Positions 53,910-63,563 are shown, numbered from the stretch's first letter. The stretch is DNA of 64,000 nt from an uncultured Butyrivibrio sp. (GCA_945928575.1 CAMENP010000006.1:83891-147890); one strand, 5' to 3'. A program made the numbers and translations. The notes: a model not told the origin generated them from the letters alone.

Positions 53910-55796
53910 CTATGAAATACTGTTACCGGTATATAACTGATAGTACCTTTCCTTCTGCTCAATAAGCTGGTCGTGGGTACCTCGCTCAATTATGCGTCCC
54001 TGTTCGAGAACCATTATACAGTCACTGTTACGCACGGTTGAAAGTCTGTGGGCAATTACAAAAGTCGTCCTGCCCTTCATAAGACTGTCCATACCGCTCT
54101 GGACTATTTTTTCGGTTCTTGTATCGATAGAACTTGTGGCTTCATCAAGGATAAGTACCGGCGGATCGGCAATTGCCGCCCTGGCTATTGCGAGAAGCTG
54201 GCGCTGTCCCTGGCTTAAATTGGCGCCGTCTCCCTTAAGCATTGTGTTATATCCGTCAGGAAGCCTTTTTATAAATCCGTCTGCGTTGGCAAGTTTTGCA
54301 GCGGCATATACTTCCTCATCGGAAGCATCGAGTTTGCCATATCTGATATTATCCATTACCGTTCCGGTAAAAAGATGCGTGTCCTGTAATACAATTCCGA
54401 GAGACCGTCTTAAGTCATCTTTCTTGATTTTATTAATGTTTATACCATCGTATCTTATCTTACCGTCCTGAATATCATAAAAACGGTTTATAAGATTGGT
54501 AATGGTAGTCTTACCGGCACCTGTTGAACCTACAAAAGCAATTTTCTGTCCCGGCGTTGCATACAAGTCAACGTTATGAAGTACTATTTTATCGTCATTG
54601 TATCCAAAATCCACATCATCAAATACCACATCGCCTTTAAGTTCCACATAATCCGTGGTATCCGTATCTTTGTGGTAATGCTTCCATGCCCACATCCCCG
54701 TTCTTTTTTCGGATTCTTTGATCTCACCGTTTTCCATGCGCGCATTTACGAGTGTTACATAACCTTCGTCTGTCTCAGGTTTCTCATCTAGCAGCCTGAA
54801 TATACGGTCACCGCCCGCAAGTGCCATTATTACACTGTTAAGCTGCATGCTTATCTGGTTGATCGGCATATTAAGGTTCTTATCAAATGTAAGGAAACTT
54901 ACAATTGTTCCGAGTGTCAGTCCCGCTGCGCCGTTGATTGCAAGAATACTTCCCACGATCGCGATAATTACATAACTGAGGTTACCGAGCTGTGCATTTA
55001 TAGGACCGATTATATTAGCGTATGCATTGGCTTTATATGCACTTTCAAAGAGCCTGTCATTGAGCTTTTTAAAATCGGACTTGGCTTCTTCTTCATGGCA
55101 GAATACTTTGACTACCTTCTGGCCTTCCATCATCTCTTCAATAAATCCGTTGACGGCACCTATGTCTCTCTGCTGCGCCACGAAGTTCTTACCGCTCAAT
55201 CCGGTAGCTTTCTTGGTACATACAAGCATTATTGCAACCATAACAAAGGCAACGCCCGTAAGCGGAAGACTTAATGATATCATTCCGGCAATAATGCTTA
55301 TTACCGTTATTGCACTGTTTATAAACTGCGGAATACTCTGGCTTATCATCTGCCTCAATGTATCAACATCATTGGTATACATTGACATGATATCACCATG
55401 CGCATGAGTATCAAAATATCTGATAGGGAGTTTTTCCATATGGTCAAACATCTCCCGACGCAGCCTGTCGAGTGTTCCCTGCGTAATATATACCATTATT
55501 TTGTTATACGCAAAAGTTGCAAGTATGCCCATCAGGTAGAAACTTCCGACTCTTATAAGTTCATGAAGCAGTCCCGTGTAATCAGGTGTTCCGACTCCGA
55601 TTAACGGCGTTATGAAATCATCTATAAGGGTCTTCATAAAAAGTGTTCCCTGCACGCTGGCAATTACACTTATAACAATACATATAAAAACCGCTATGCA
55701 CTGTATTAAATATTTTTCGAATACAAATGCCATTATCCTCTTAAAGACTTTACCGGGATTGGCAACTGTTGATTTCATTCCTCTTGGTGCCGGCAT
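53910..55796 (-). CDS. ABC exporter half-transporter, catalytically canonical subunit
   Basis: This 628-residue protein has a membrane domain of six helices (about residues 25-330) and a nucleotide-binding domain. Walker A is VGSTGAGKTTITNL, the signature is LSQGQRQLLAIARAA, and Walker B is PVLILDEATSSID with the catalytic Glu present. An insert near residues 345-375 links the two domains. It overlaps the stop of the upstream half-transporter by one base, so the two form a heterodimeric exporter of the multidrug or lipid type. The substrate is unknown. MarR is the first gene of the operon. Confidence 0.9.
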   Translation of the reverse strand: MPAPRGMKSTVANPGKVFKRIMAFVFEKYLIQCIAVFICIVISVIASVQGTLFMKTLIDDFITPLIGVGTPDYTGLLHELIRVGSFYLMGILATFAYNKIMVYITQGTLDRLRREMFDHMEKLPIRYFDTHAHGDIMSMYTNDVDTLRQMISQSIPQFINSAITVISIIAGMISLSLPLTGVAFVMVAIMLVCTKKATGLSGKNFVAQQRDIGAVNGFIEEMMEGQKVVKVFCHEEEAKSDFKKLNDRLFESAYKANAYANIIGPINAQLGNLSYVIIAIVGSILAINGAAGLTLGTIVSFLTFDKNLNMPINQISMQLNSVIMALAGGDRIFRLLDEKPETDEGYVTLVNARMENGEIKESEKRTGMWAWKHYHKDTDTTDYVELKGDVVFDDVDFGYNDDKIVLHNVDLYATPGQKIAFVGSTGAGKTTITNLINRFYDIQDGKIRYDGININKIKKDDLRRSLGIVLQDTHLFTGTVMDNIRYGKLDASDEEVYAAAKLANADGFIKRLPDGYNTMLKGDGANLSQGQRQLLAIARAAIADPPVLILDEATSSIDTRTEKIVQSGMDSLMKGRTTFVIAHRLSTVRNSDCIMVLEQGRIIERGTHDQLIEQKERYYQLYTGNSIS

Positions 55797-57565
55797 TATA
55801 AATCGCCTCCTTCCGGTTTACTCTCATCAAAGTCACCACCGCCTCCGGTCTGTGACTCATATACATCTTTGTATATATCGTTAGACACAAGCAGCTCATC
55901 ATGTGTTCCTATGCCGTTAATACGTCCTTCATCCATTACAATAATGCGGTCCGCATTCTGTACACTTGAAATTCTCTGTGCGATAATAATCTTGGTGGTA
56001 TCAGGTATCTCCGTTGCAAGTGCTTTTCTTATCTTGGCATCTGTCGCCGTATCTACCGCACTTGTGCTGTCATCAAAAATAATGATCTTAGGCTTCTTAA
56101 GAAGTGCCCTTGCAATACACAATCTCTGCTTCTGTCCGCCGGATACGTTGCTTCCGCCCTGCTCAATATAGGTATTGTAACCGTCCGGAAAACGGTCAAT
56201 AAATTCATCTGCACAAGCCAGACGGCATGCTCTCTTACATTCTTCCTCTGTGGCATCCTTATCGCCCCATCTGAGGTTATCAAGAATCGTTCCCGAAAAA
56301 AGAACGTTCTTCTGCAATACAACACTGACCTCGTTACGAAGTGTCTCTATATCATATTCCCTTACATCCCTGCCTCCGACTTTTACGGAGCCGTCCGTGA
56401 CATCATAAAGACGGCTTATAAGGTTTACAAGACTTGATTTGGCACTTCCGGTTCCACCGATGATTCCTATAGTCTCACCGGGCTTTATATCAAGATTAAT
56501 ATCTGAAAGTACATATTCACCGCTTGCTTTTTTGTAGCTGAAATTAACATTATCAAATACGATGCCTCCGTCAGCCACATCATATACCGGATTGTCCGGA
56601 TTTACTATATCGGCTTTCTCATTAAGAACCTCGGCAATACGTCCCGCACTTGCAGAACTCATTGAAACCATTACAAATACCATTGATAACATCATAAGAT
56701 TCATAAGTATATTCATGCAATACGCCATAAGGCTTGTAAGATCGCCTCTTGTAAGCACGGTCTCTCCAGAACCAACTATCATATGCGCTCCGAGCCAGCT
56801 TATCAAAAGTATGCATCCGTATACCGCAAACTGCATTGCAGGTGAGTTATACACAATGACATTCTCCGCTTTTACAAACATATTATAGATATTGTGGCTG
56901 GCTTTTTTAAATTTCTTTTCCTCATAGTCTTCACGGACATATGCCTTAACAACCCTGATTGCCGAAACATTTTCCTGAACACTTGCATTTAACTCATCGT
57001 ATTTCGGGAAAGCAGCCGTAAAATATTTGTTCGCCCTGGAAATAATTATTGCAAGCACTCCTCCGAGTAATATTACGACAATAAGGTAAATAGAGGCAAT
57101 CTTCGTGTTGTAGTAAAAAGACATTGCCATTGCGCAGATTATCGTGACAGGTGCTCTCATGCACATTCTTAAAATCATCTGATATGCATTCTGCACATTG
57201 GTCACATCGGTCGTGAGTCTTGTAACCAGACCCGCCGTACTGAATTTGTCAATGTTCGAAAAAGAGAACGTCTGTATATTCTTATACATGCCTTCCCTTA
57301 AATTCTTGGCAAAACCTGCCGATGCCTTGGCACCGTATTTACCACCCATAAGGCCCGCAAAAAGTCCTATGACAGCAAATACAACCATCAATGCCCCGAT
57401 ACGATATACATGATTTAAATCTCCTTTGTTAATTCCGTCATCAACAAGCGTAGCCATCAGAAACGGAATAAGTGTCTCCATTATTACTTCGAGAATCATA
57501 AAAATCGGCGTGACTATCGATGCTTTTTTGTATTCTTTGATATGTGCCGCTAATGTTTTGATCAT
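55796..57565 (-). CDS. ABC exporter half-transporter, degenerate-site subunit
   Basis: This 589-residue protein has the same layout, with six membrane helices then an ATPase domain. Walker A is IGGTGSAKSSLVNL, with Ala replacing the usual Gly before Lys. The signature is VSGGQKQRLCIARA. Walker B ends FDDSTSAVD, with Asp in place of the catalytic Glu. This is the pattern of the non-hydrolysing site in asymmetric heterodimeric exporters, matching a canonical partner encoded next. Its start overlaps the marR stop by 4 bases (ATGA). Confidence 0.9.
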   Translation of the reverse strand: MIKTLAAHIKEYKKASIVTPIFMILEVIMETLIPFLMATLVDDGINKGDLNHVYRIGALMVVFAVIGLFAGLMGGKYGAKASAGFAKNLREGMYKNIQTFSFSNIDKFSTAGLVTRLTTDVTNVQNAYQMILRMCMRAPVTIICAMAMSFYYNTKIASIYLIVVILLGGVLAIIISRANKYFTAAFPKYDELNASVQENVSAIRVVKAYVREDYEEKKFKKASHNIYNMFVKAENVIVYNSPAMQFAVYGCILLISWLGAHMIVGSGETVLTRGDLTSLMAYCMNILMNLMMLSMVFVMVSMSSASAGRIAEVLNEKADIVNPDNPVYDVADGGIVFDNVNFSYKKASGEYVLSDINLDIKPGETIGIIGGTGSAKSSLVNLISRLYDVTDGSVKVGGRDVREYDIETLRNEVSVVLQKNVLFSGTILDNLRWGDKDATEEECKRACRLACADEFIDRFPDGYNTYIEQGGSNVSGGQKQRLCIARALLKKPKIIIFDDSTSAVDTATDAKIRKALATEIPDTTKIIIAQRISSVQNADRIIVMDEGRINGIGTHDELLVSNDIYKDVYESQTGGGGDFDESKPEGGDL

Positions 57566-58035
57566 CCGTCTTTCCTCCTGTTATTTTCCATATTATTCTT
57601 AATCTTGCCGATTATGCGGTAAAAACATTCTCTTTCCTCGTCAGTAATCCCGTCTTCTATCATATCGTGGAGGGAGTGTATCTTCGCAATCGTTTTTTTG
57701 TGGATTTCCTCACCTTCCGCTGTCAGATGCAGGATTTTGGTCCGGGCATCATGTTCTCCGGACACCCTGGTAACATAGCCTTTTTTCTCCATCAATTTAA
57801 GAATATTCGTAACCGTCGATTTGGCTATACAGAACTGGTCTTCAATGTCCTTCTGGCAGATTTTCCTATCACTGTTACAATACAGAAATCCAAGTATCCA
57901 GCCATGCATGACCGTAACTTCATCAAAACCGTCCTGGGACATTTTCATATGTATATATCTCATAATCTGATTATCCATCTGTTTGAACTGAAAACATATG
58001 GCATCATCGGTTATATCTTTATATCCGTCACACAT
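57562..58035 (-). CDS. MarR family transcriptional regulator
   Basis: This 157-residue winged-helix protein has a dimerisation helix at the N-terminus and CQKDIEDQFCIAKSTVTNILKLMEKKGYVTRVSGEHDARTKILHLTAEG, the recognition helix and wing of MarR with the DxR wing motif. It probably represses its own operon with the two ABC genes and is released by a ligand or drug. A perfect palindrome 30 bases before its start is a likely operator. GGAGGTGA precedes the start. Confidence 0.88.
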   Translation of the reverse strand: MCDGYKDITDDAICFQFKQMDNQIMRYIHMKMSQDGFDEVTVMHGWILGFLYCNSDRKICQKDIEDQFCIAKSTVTNILKLMEKKGYVTRVSGEHDARTKILHLTAEGEEIHKKTIAKIHSLHDMIEDGITDEERECFYRIIGKIKNNMENNRRKDG

Positions 58036-58064
58036 TATGTCACCTCCGTATAATTTTGCTAATT

Positions 58065-58080
58065 AGTTCTATATAGAACT
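58065..58080. promoter_or_regulatory. 16-bp perfect palindrome, candidate MarR operator
   Basis: AGTTCTATATAGAACT is a perfect inverted repeat of the size bound by MarR dimers. It lies 30 bases upstream of the marR start, with AT-rich promoter-like sequence on both sides. Autoregulation is the family's usual behaviour; binding here is inferred. Confidence 0.6.
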
Positions 58081-58111
58081 GTTTCATAACTAACTATATT
58101 AACAGCAAAAA

Positions 58112-58140
58112 ATAAAAAGTCAAGTACCTGACTTGACTTT
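58112..58140 (-). terminator. Terminator after leuA
   Basis: The 10-base arms 58116-58125 and 58131-58140 pair perfectly around 5 bases. On the minus strand they are followed by TATTTTTT. They separate leuA from the marR operon. Confidence 0.85.
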
Positions 58141-58161
58141 TTATAATTTTTTAATAATTGC

Positions 58162-60153
58162 TTATCTGCATGAATTTCTGTACTGAACCGGTGTCATATC
58201 AAACATTTTCTTAAACAGCCTGTTAAAATGCTCAACATTCTGATATCCTACCGCAAGTGCTATATTTTCAACTGTCATATTGCCGTTCTTAAGAAGAACT
58301 TTAGCCTTCTTCATTCTGACATATGCCACATGCTCACCAAATGTCTTGCCCGATTTATCTTTAATGAATTTGGATATGTACGGCTCTGAGAGATGGAACT
58401 TGGCTGCAAGTGCCTCAAGTGTCACATATTGATAATTACTTTGTATGAAATTGATCATAGCCATGAGTCTGTCATCTTTGCTGTTGTCATTGCTTCCAAT
58501 CTGCGGGAGCTTATTGACCGCAACAGTAAGTGCATGGATTGATGCTTTGATGATATCCTCGTCAATTCCGGCACCCCAGTACATCTTGCCATCGTATGTA
58601 ATTCCTACATAAGCCATTGCCTTTGATGATGATCCGTGTGAAAGTGCATGCTCTTCATATACAGACAATTCATAGCTTACTCCGAAGTACTGTTTGATCG
58701 TGTTGCTTACGGCGTCAAGACGTCCGTTACCGTTGGCATCCACAATCGTCTTCTTCTCTCCGCAGCAGATTGTGGCCTCCGCCATGATTCCGTCATTCTG
58801 TTTGAAGTGGCACTCCGAAATATTAAAATACGGCGTGTTTTCAATATAATTATTCTCAAATATTTCATATACCCACTGAGGTGACAATTCCTTGTGTTCC
58901 TCATCGGATACCTGCTTAACCGCATAACCTACCTCTTCGCGCATCTTCTCCGGCAATGCTATGCTGAAATTCTGCTTCAATATATAACTTACACCGCCTT
59001 TTCCCGACTGGCTGTTAATTCTTATAACATCTCCGTCATATGTTCTTCCGACATCCATAGGGTCAATAGGAAGGTACGGAACTGTCCACTTATCAAGTTT
59101 CTTTTCCTCACGCCATGCCATACCTTTGGCAATAGCATCCTGGTGTGAACCTGAGAATGCCGAGAATACCAGGTCTCCGGCATATGGCTGTCTGGCATTA
59201 ACCGTCATTCTTGTAAGTCTTTCGTATTTCTCTCTTATCTCCGGCATATTTGAAAACTCAAGTCCCGGGTCTATTCCGTGTGAATACATATTCATAGCAA
59301 GTGTGATGATATCCACGTTACCGGTTCTCTCTCCGTTGCCGAAAAGTGTACCCTCTATTCTGTCTGCACCGGCCAGAAGACCCAGCTCCGCATCAGCAAC
59401 TCCCGTGCCTCTGTCGTTATGCGGATGAAGGCTCAATACTACATTATCCCTATATTTAAGATTCTTGCTTACATATTCAATCTGTGTTGCAAATACATGC
59501 GGCATAGCAGTCTCAACTGTTGCCGGTATATTGATTATTGCTTTATTATCGACAGAAGGCTGCCATACGTCAAGCACTGCATTACATACTTCAACGGCAT
59601 AATCAACTTCCGTTCCGTGAAAACTTTCCGGACTGTATTCAAATGAAAAATCGCCTTCTGTCTCATCGGCAAGTGTCTTAAGAAGCTTTGCTCCGTCTAT
59701 TGCAAGCTGTTTAATCTGTTCCTTGCTCTTTTTAAATACCTGTTCGCGCTGTGCAACAGATGTTGAATTATAGAGATGTATTACGGCATGCGGTGCACCT
59801 TTTACAGCCTCAAATGTCTTTCTTATAATGTGTTCCCTGGCCTGTGTAAGCACCTGCACAGTAACATCATCCGGTATCATATCACGCTCGATAAGCGTTC
59901 TCATAAATATATATTCAGTCTCGGATGCAGCTGGGAATCCAACCTCGATTTCCTTAAATCCGATATCAACTAACATCTGGAAAAACTCTATTTTCTCTTC
60001 AAGGCTCATAGGTTCAATAAGCGCCTGATTACCATCCCTTAAATCAACGGAACACCATACAGGGGGCTTATCAATGTAATCCTTCTTCACCCAGTCATAT
60101 TCGCACACCGGCGGCATAAAATACTGTCTTATGTATTTGTTACAATTCTTCAT
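58162..60153 (-). CDS. leuA: 2-isopropylmalate synthase fused to an AraC-type DNA-binding domain
   Basis: This 663-residue protein has three parts. Residues 1 to about 400 are the type II LeuA catalytic barrel: [13 protein letters not shown] carries the metal Asp, [10 protein letters not shown] follows, and [19 protein letters not shown] carries the metal His pair. Residues about 425-555 form the LeuA dimer/allosteric domain that binds leucine in relatives. Residues 561-663 are a two-helix-turn-helix AraC/XylS domain: [24 protein letters not shown], then [24 protein letters not shown] and TPVQYR. All parts look intact and the frame is continuous. Leucine may therefore control both catalysis and DNA binding; that is inference. 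It is a one-gene unit with its own promoter region and terminator. Confidence 0.92.
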   Translation of the reverse strand: MKNCNKYIRQYFMPPVCEYDWVKKDYIDKPPVWCSVDLRDGNQALIEPMSLEEKIEFFQMLVDIGFKEIEVGFPAASETEYIFMRTLIERDMIPDDVTVQVLTQAREHIIRKTFEAVKGAPHAVIHLYNSTSVAQREQVFKKSKEQIKQLAIDGAKLLKTLADETEGDFSFEYSPESFHGTEVDYAVEVCNAVLDVWQPSVDNKAIINIPATVETAMPHVFATQIEYVSKNLKYRDNVVLSLHPHNDRGTGVADAELGLLAGADRIEGTLFGNGERTGNVDIITLAMNMYSHGIDPGLEFSNMPEIREKYERLTRMTVNARQPYAGDLVFSAFSGSHQDAIAKGMAWREEKKLDKWTVPYLPIDPMDVGRTYDGDVIRINSQSGKGGVSYILKQNFSIALPEKMREEVGYAVKQVSDEEHKELSPQWVYEIFENNYIENTPYFNISECHFKQNDGIMAEATICCGEKKTIVDANGNGRLDAVSNTIKQYFGVSYELSVYEEHALSHGSSSKAMAYVGITYDGKMYWGAGIDEDIIKASIHALTVAVNKLPQIGSNDNSKDDRLMAMINFIQSNYQYVTLEALAAKFHLSEPYISKFIKDKSGKTFGEHVAYVRMKKAKVLLKNGNMTVENIALAVGYQNVEHFNRLFKKMFDMTPVQYRNSCR

Positions 60154-60186
60154 TTATTTAACCTCTCTTCTGCTTAACTGTCCGTT

Positions 60187-60215
60187 ATAATAACACATTT
60201 GTGCGCTTTTTGAAA
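60187..60215 (-). promoter_or_regulatory. Candidate leuA promoter
   Basis: TATTAT (60187-60192) is preceded, after 17 bases, by the weak -35 TTTCAA (60210-60215) on the minus strand. A poor -35 box next to an operator-like palindrome would fit activator or repressor control. Confidence 0.5.
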
Positions 60216-60232
60216 TGATTAAATTTAATCAT
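60215..60232. promoter_or_regulatory. 18-bp perfect palindrome upstream of the leuA promoter
   Basis: ATGATTAAATTTAATCAT is an exact inverted repeat abutting the -35 box, at about -36 to -53. It could bind the AraC domain of LeuA itself or another regulator. AraC proteins more often use direct repeats, so the binder is open. Confidence 0.5.
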
Positions 60233-60263
60233 TATTTTTGATGTATTTTATTCTTGTTAATTC

Positions 60264-60298
60264 TAAAAAAGCTTCCGTCCTTGCATTGACGGAAGCTT
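60264..60298 (-). terminator. Terminator after the surface starch-binding protein gene
   Basis: The 11-base arms 60269-60279 and 60288-60298 pair perfectly around an 8-base loop. On the minus strand they are followed by TTTTTTAG. Confidence 0.88.
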
Positions 60299-60348
60299 CT
60301 ATAGGAGTTTTTAGGAAGTACAATTTGAAAATTGTATGGTTTAAAAAA

Positions 60349-60843
60349 TTATTCTGTAACTGTTCTCTTCTTTGCTGCTACAGTTACAACTGCTGCTGTT
60401 GCAGCAACTGCCAATACTACGAAAAGAGCTGTATGTGAAGCATCGCCTGTTGCTGTATCTGCTGCCGGATTAACTGCTACTGATGCTTTCTCACCGTTGA
60501 ATGATACAACTACTGTTGAATCGTCTTTATCAACTGTTACACTTGCGTTTGATCCGCCGCTTGAAGCATCACCTTCAAGATTATATTCACCGTTATCCCA
60601 TGCACCGTTTGTAGCTACTTTGAACTCATATGTTCCGGCCTTAACGCCTGTGAATGTGATAGAATATGTTCCGTCACCGTTGTCTGTCATCTGATTCTGT
60701 GATGGGTCCCAGTCAACTCCGCAAAGTCCTGCCTGACCTGCTACATTGTAAGTATCAGCTGCGAATGCTGCTACTGCCATAGAACCGATGATCATTGTTG
60801 CTGCGAGTACTGCTGCGAGTACTTTTTTGATAGTTTTTTTCAT
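60349..60843 (-). CDS. Small surface protein with X25-like starch-binding module
   Basis: This 164-residue secreted protein has a signal peptide (residues 1-29). One compact module (about 31-125) begins TYNVAGQAGLCGVDWDPS and continues with MTDNGDGTYSITFTGVKAGTYEFKVATNGAWD. This resembles the X25/starch-binding modules found in amylopullulanases. A short linker, ATGD, a hydrophobic helix (about 138-157) and a KKR tail follow, resembling a sortase-like or membrane anchor. There is no catalytic domain, so it may hold starch at the cell surface for the pullulanases. It begins 57 bases after pullulanase 2, with AAAGGAG before the ATG, so the two may be co-transcribed. The binding role is inferred from sequence pattern. 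Confidence 0.75.
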   Translation of the reverse strand: MKKTIKKVLAAVLAATMIIGSMAVAAFAADTYNVAGQAGLCGVDWDPSQNQMTDNGDGTYSITFTGVKAGTYEFKVATNGAWDNGEYNLEGDASSGGSNASVTVDKDDSTVVVSFNGEKASVAVNPAADTATGDASHTALFVVLAVAATAAVVTVAAKKRTVTE

Positions 60844-60900
60844 AATAACTACTCCTTTTGATTTTTATTTTTATATAAAGACTCTTCCGGGTCCTATATA

Positions 60901-63525
60901 CTATTTAAGTTTTCCTTTTACAAGGATTGTTGTTGAAATTCCTTCAACGGTTATGTTTTTCGATGCTTTACCAAGAGATGTACATCCTGCCTTATCTCCC
61001 TGTACACAAATCGTCCAGTCGCCTTCCGGAATCGTTATGGTCTGTGCCTCCTTAAGCGGGTTGTATACAACGAATATTCCGTCCGAAACCTCTCCGTTAT
61101 TCGGCGCAAGTTCATATGCGATTACTCCATCTGCGGTGCCTTCAGTGAATGTGTAATAATCAAGTGCCTTTTCCATGCTTCTGAATGCCGCATGTGCTTT
61201 ACGGAACGCTATAAGTCCTTTATAGTATTCAAACACTTTTTCGTTGTCAGCCTTGGAAAGGTCATCCCATTTAAGACTGTTTACCGAATCAGGTGCATTA
61301 TAGCTGTTTGAGTTAAACGTACCGTCTGCGTTGGTCTTGCTTCTTAAGAATTCTTCTCCGGCAAGTATGAACGGCACACCTTGCGATGTATACACGATTG
61401 CTGCCGACATAAGATTCTGCTTAATCTTATCTTCCATGCTGTCATCTGCATTGGATGTGTTGATTTCATCCCAGATTGTAAGGTTATCGTGGCAGCATGC
61501 ATAATTTATCTGCTGATACGGAAGCGAACTCCATGCCACTCTTCCCTGTATGCTGTTTTTAATAGTTGTTGTCTTACCGGTTTCTCCGTTTACATATCCT
61601 TTTTCCTCGGCTTTGAAAACAGAGCCCTTAATCGCGTCTCTTATAGTATCATTGAACATACCAAAATTTCCGAGGTTGACCGCATTTGTCTGTGTTGAAA
61701 GCGCTGTACCTTTCTTGGTCGGTGTCGTAGACATTGACCATCCTTCACCATAGATAATAATTGAAGGGTCTATCTCATCGAGAGCTGCTCTTACCTCTTT
61801 GATGGTCTCGACATCTATAAGTCCCACAAGGTCAAATCTGAATCCGTTGATGTGATATTCTTTGGCCCAGTATGTAACCGAATCAACGATGAACTTTCTG
61901 ACCATTGCTCTCTCTGTAGCTACGTCATTGCCACAGCCCGAACCGTTTGAGCCCGGTCTGTAAAAATAATCCGGAACAAGCTTGTTATAGCAGTAATCTG
62001 TATTATATGTGTGGTTATATACAACATCCATGATTACACTTATGTCATTATCATGTAATGTCTTAACCATCTGTTTAAATTCTTCGACTCTCACTTCTCC
62101 GTTATACGGATCCGTTGAGTATGAACCTTCCGGTGAATTGTAATTCTTAGGATCGTATCCCCAGTTAAACTGTTCCGTATCAAGCTTTGTCTCATCAACC
62201 GTCGCATAATCATATACCGGATTAAGCTGGATATGTGTTATGCCAAGCTCTTTGATATGGTCGAGTCCTGTTGACTGTCCGTTGCTGTTGATAGTACCGG
62301 TCTCGGTAAGGCCGAGGTATTTGCCGGTATTTTTGATTCCGGATGATGCATCCGATGAAAGATCCCTGACATGAAGTTCATAAATTGAAACATCTGTGTC
62401 CTTTAAATCCTTGTTCGGTTTGCTGTCCTTATCCCATCCTTCCGGATTGGCAGACTCCATATCTATTACCATTGCCCTGTTACCGTTGACACCTACAGTC
62501 TTGGCATACGGGTCACATGCTTCATTCTGTGTGTCACCGAAATCTGCGGTATATGTATAGTATGTTCCGTTCAAATCTCCATCGACTTTCACTTCCCATA
62601 CGCCCTTGTCATCAGATTCCATGTCGTATGACTCTATAAGGTCATCTTTGTCTTCTTCTCCGCCTTTGTAAAGATTTACCTTTACTCCGTCGGCTGTAGG
62701 TGCCCATACCTTGAATGTCGTTGACTCTTTGCTCCATGATGCTCCAAGGTCGTCACCATCATATGTATATGCATTTTCGAATTCATCCGTCGAATAAAAA
62801 TCAGGAATTGTTATATCGTATTTATACTCGTTGTTCATAAGTACACGGTATGTTGAAAATGCATCCAGCTTTTCGTCAAATGTAAGTGTGTATCTCTTCG
62901 GGTCTCTGTCATCAACTCCTGCACTTGCAGCTTTAACAACTTCATCATTTTTATCTATAATCTCGAGTGTCATATCTTCTGTCCAGTCATCTGTAAGAAA
63001 AATCGTAACACTCTTATAATCATCCGACATGACTGCCGAACTTACGCCCGTACCTTTTACACAATCATCCGCAAATACTGTCTTAAATTCAGTCTCTCCT
63101 GATTTAACATATACATCAACGGTTCCTGCAAGTATTGAAGATGTATCGATAAATCTGTCATCTTCCGTATCCTTGGCTTCCCATTCGTTAAGCCTTACTA
63201 TGAATCCAACCTGTGTTGTTCCGGCAGCGAACTTAGCTGTTGTAACAACTCCGTTATCATCCGTCTCTTTACCAAACTCATATGCTGCGCCATCGCCCGT
63301 AGACCAGAACCACACGTTCCATCCGGCATATATATTATCTTCCCTGAGATAATGAAGATTAACCGTTATCTCCGTCGGCTGGTCTGCACCACCCTTAGTC
63401 TCGGCTGCGTCCTCTGTTGTCTCCTCCTGCTGTGTGTCATTTTTCTTAGCACACCCAATAGTCAAAGTTGCAACTATAGCAATTACAAGAACAACAGACA
63501 ATACTCTTTTAATTTTTGTATCCAT
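60901..63525 (-). CDS. pulA: Type I pullulanase, surface lipoprotein (copy 2)
   Basis: This 874-residue protein has a lipoprotein signal ending at Cys25 (TIGC) and a Glu/Thr-rich linker. A CBM41-like module follows (HYLREDNIYAGWNVWFW, with EDDRFID), then a second module, a CBM48-like region and a GH13 domain. The motifs are FNWGYDP, DVVYNHTYN, nucleophile Asp565 in GFRFDLVGL, acid/base Glu594 in YGEGW, and a CHDNLTIWDE His-Asp pair. It is a full-length paralogue of copy 1, with four genes between them. The ATG at 63525 is chosen because it starts the signal peptide; upstream frame would precede the predicted transcription start. The stop is TAG. Confidence 0.92.
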   Translation of the reverse strand: MDTKIKRVLSVVLVIAIVATLTIGCAKKNDTQQEETTEDAAETKGGADQPTEITVNLHYLREDNIYAGWNVWFWSTGDGAAYEFGKETDDNGVVTTAKFAAGTTQVGFIVRLNEWEAKDTEDDRFIDTSSILAGTVDVYVKSGETEFKTVFADDCVKGTGVSSAVMSDDYKSVTIFLTDDWTEDMTLEIIDKNDEVVKAASAGVDDRDPKRYTLTFDEKLDAFSTYRVLMNNEYKYDITIPDFYSTDEFENAYTYDGDDLGASWSKESTTFKVWAPTADGVKVNLYKGGEEDKDDLIESYDMESDDKGVWEVKVDGDLNGTYYTYTADFGDTQNEACDPYAKTVGVNGNRAMVIDMESANPEGWDKDSKPNKDLKDTDVSIYELHVRDLSSDASSGIKNTGKYLGLTETGTINSNGQSTGLDHIKELGITHIQLNPVYDYATVDETKLDTEQFNWGYDPKNYNSPEGSYSTDPYNGEVRVEEFKQMVKTLHDNDISVIMDVVYNHTYNTDYCYNKLVPDYFYRPGSNGSGCGNDVATERAMVRKFIVDSVTYWAKEYHINGFRFDLVGLIDVETIKEVRAALDEIDPSIIIYGEGWSMSTTPTKKGTALSTQTNAVNLGNFGMFNDTIRDAIKGSVFKAEEKGYVNGETGKTTTIKNSIQGRVAWSSLPYQQINYACCHDNLTIWDEINTSNADDSMEDKIKQNLMSAAIVYTSQGVPFILAGEEFLRSKTNADGTFNSNSYNAPDSVNSLKWDDLSKADNEKVFEYYKGLIAFRKAHAAFRSMEKALDYYTFTEGTADGVIAYELAPNNGEVSDGIFVVYNPLKEAQTITIPEGDWTICVQGDKAGCTSLGKASKNITVEGISTTILVKGKLK

Positions 63526-63544
63526 AAGGTTTTTCTTTTTCCAT
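63509..63544 (-). other. Small upstream ORF overlapping the pullulanase 2 start
   Basis: An ATG at 63544, preceded by AAGGG, opens an 11-codon frame (MEKEKPYGYKN) that ends at 63509, 16 bases inside the pullulanase gene in another frame. The pullulanase ATG itself has no close ribosome site. Translation could therefore be coupled through this small frame. It may also be chance. Confidence 0.35.
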
Positions 63545-63563
63545 CCTTCCCTTGTTTGATTAA

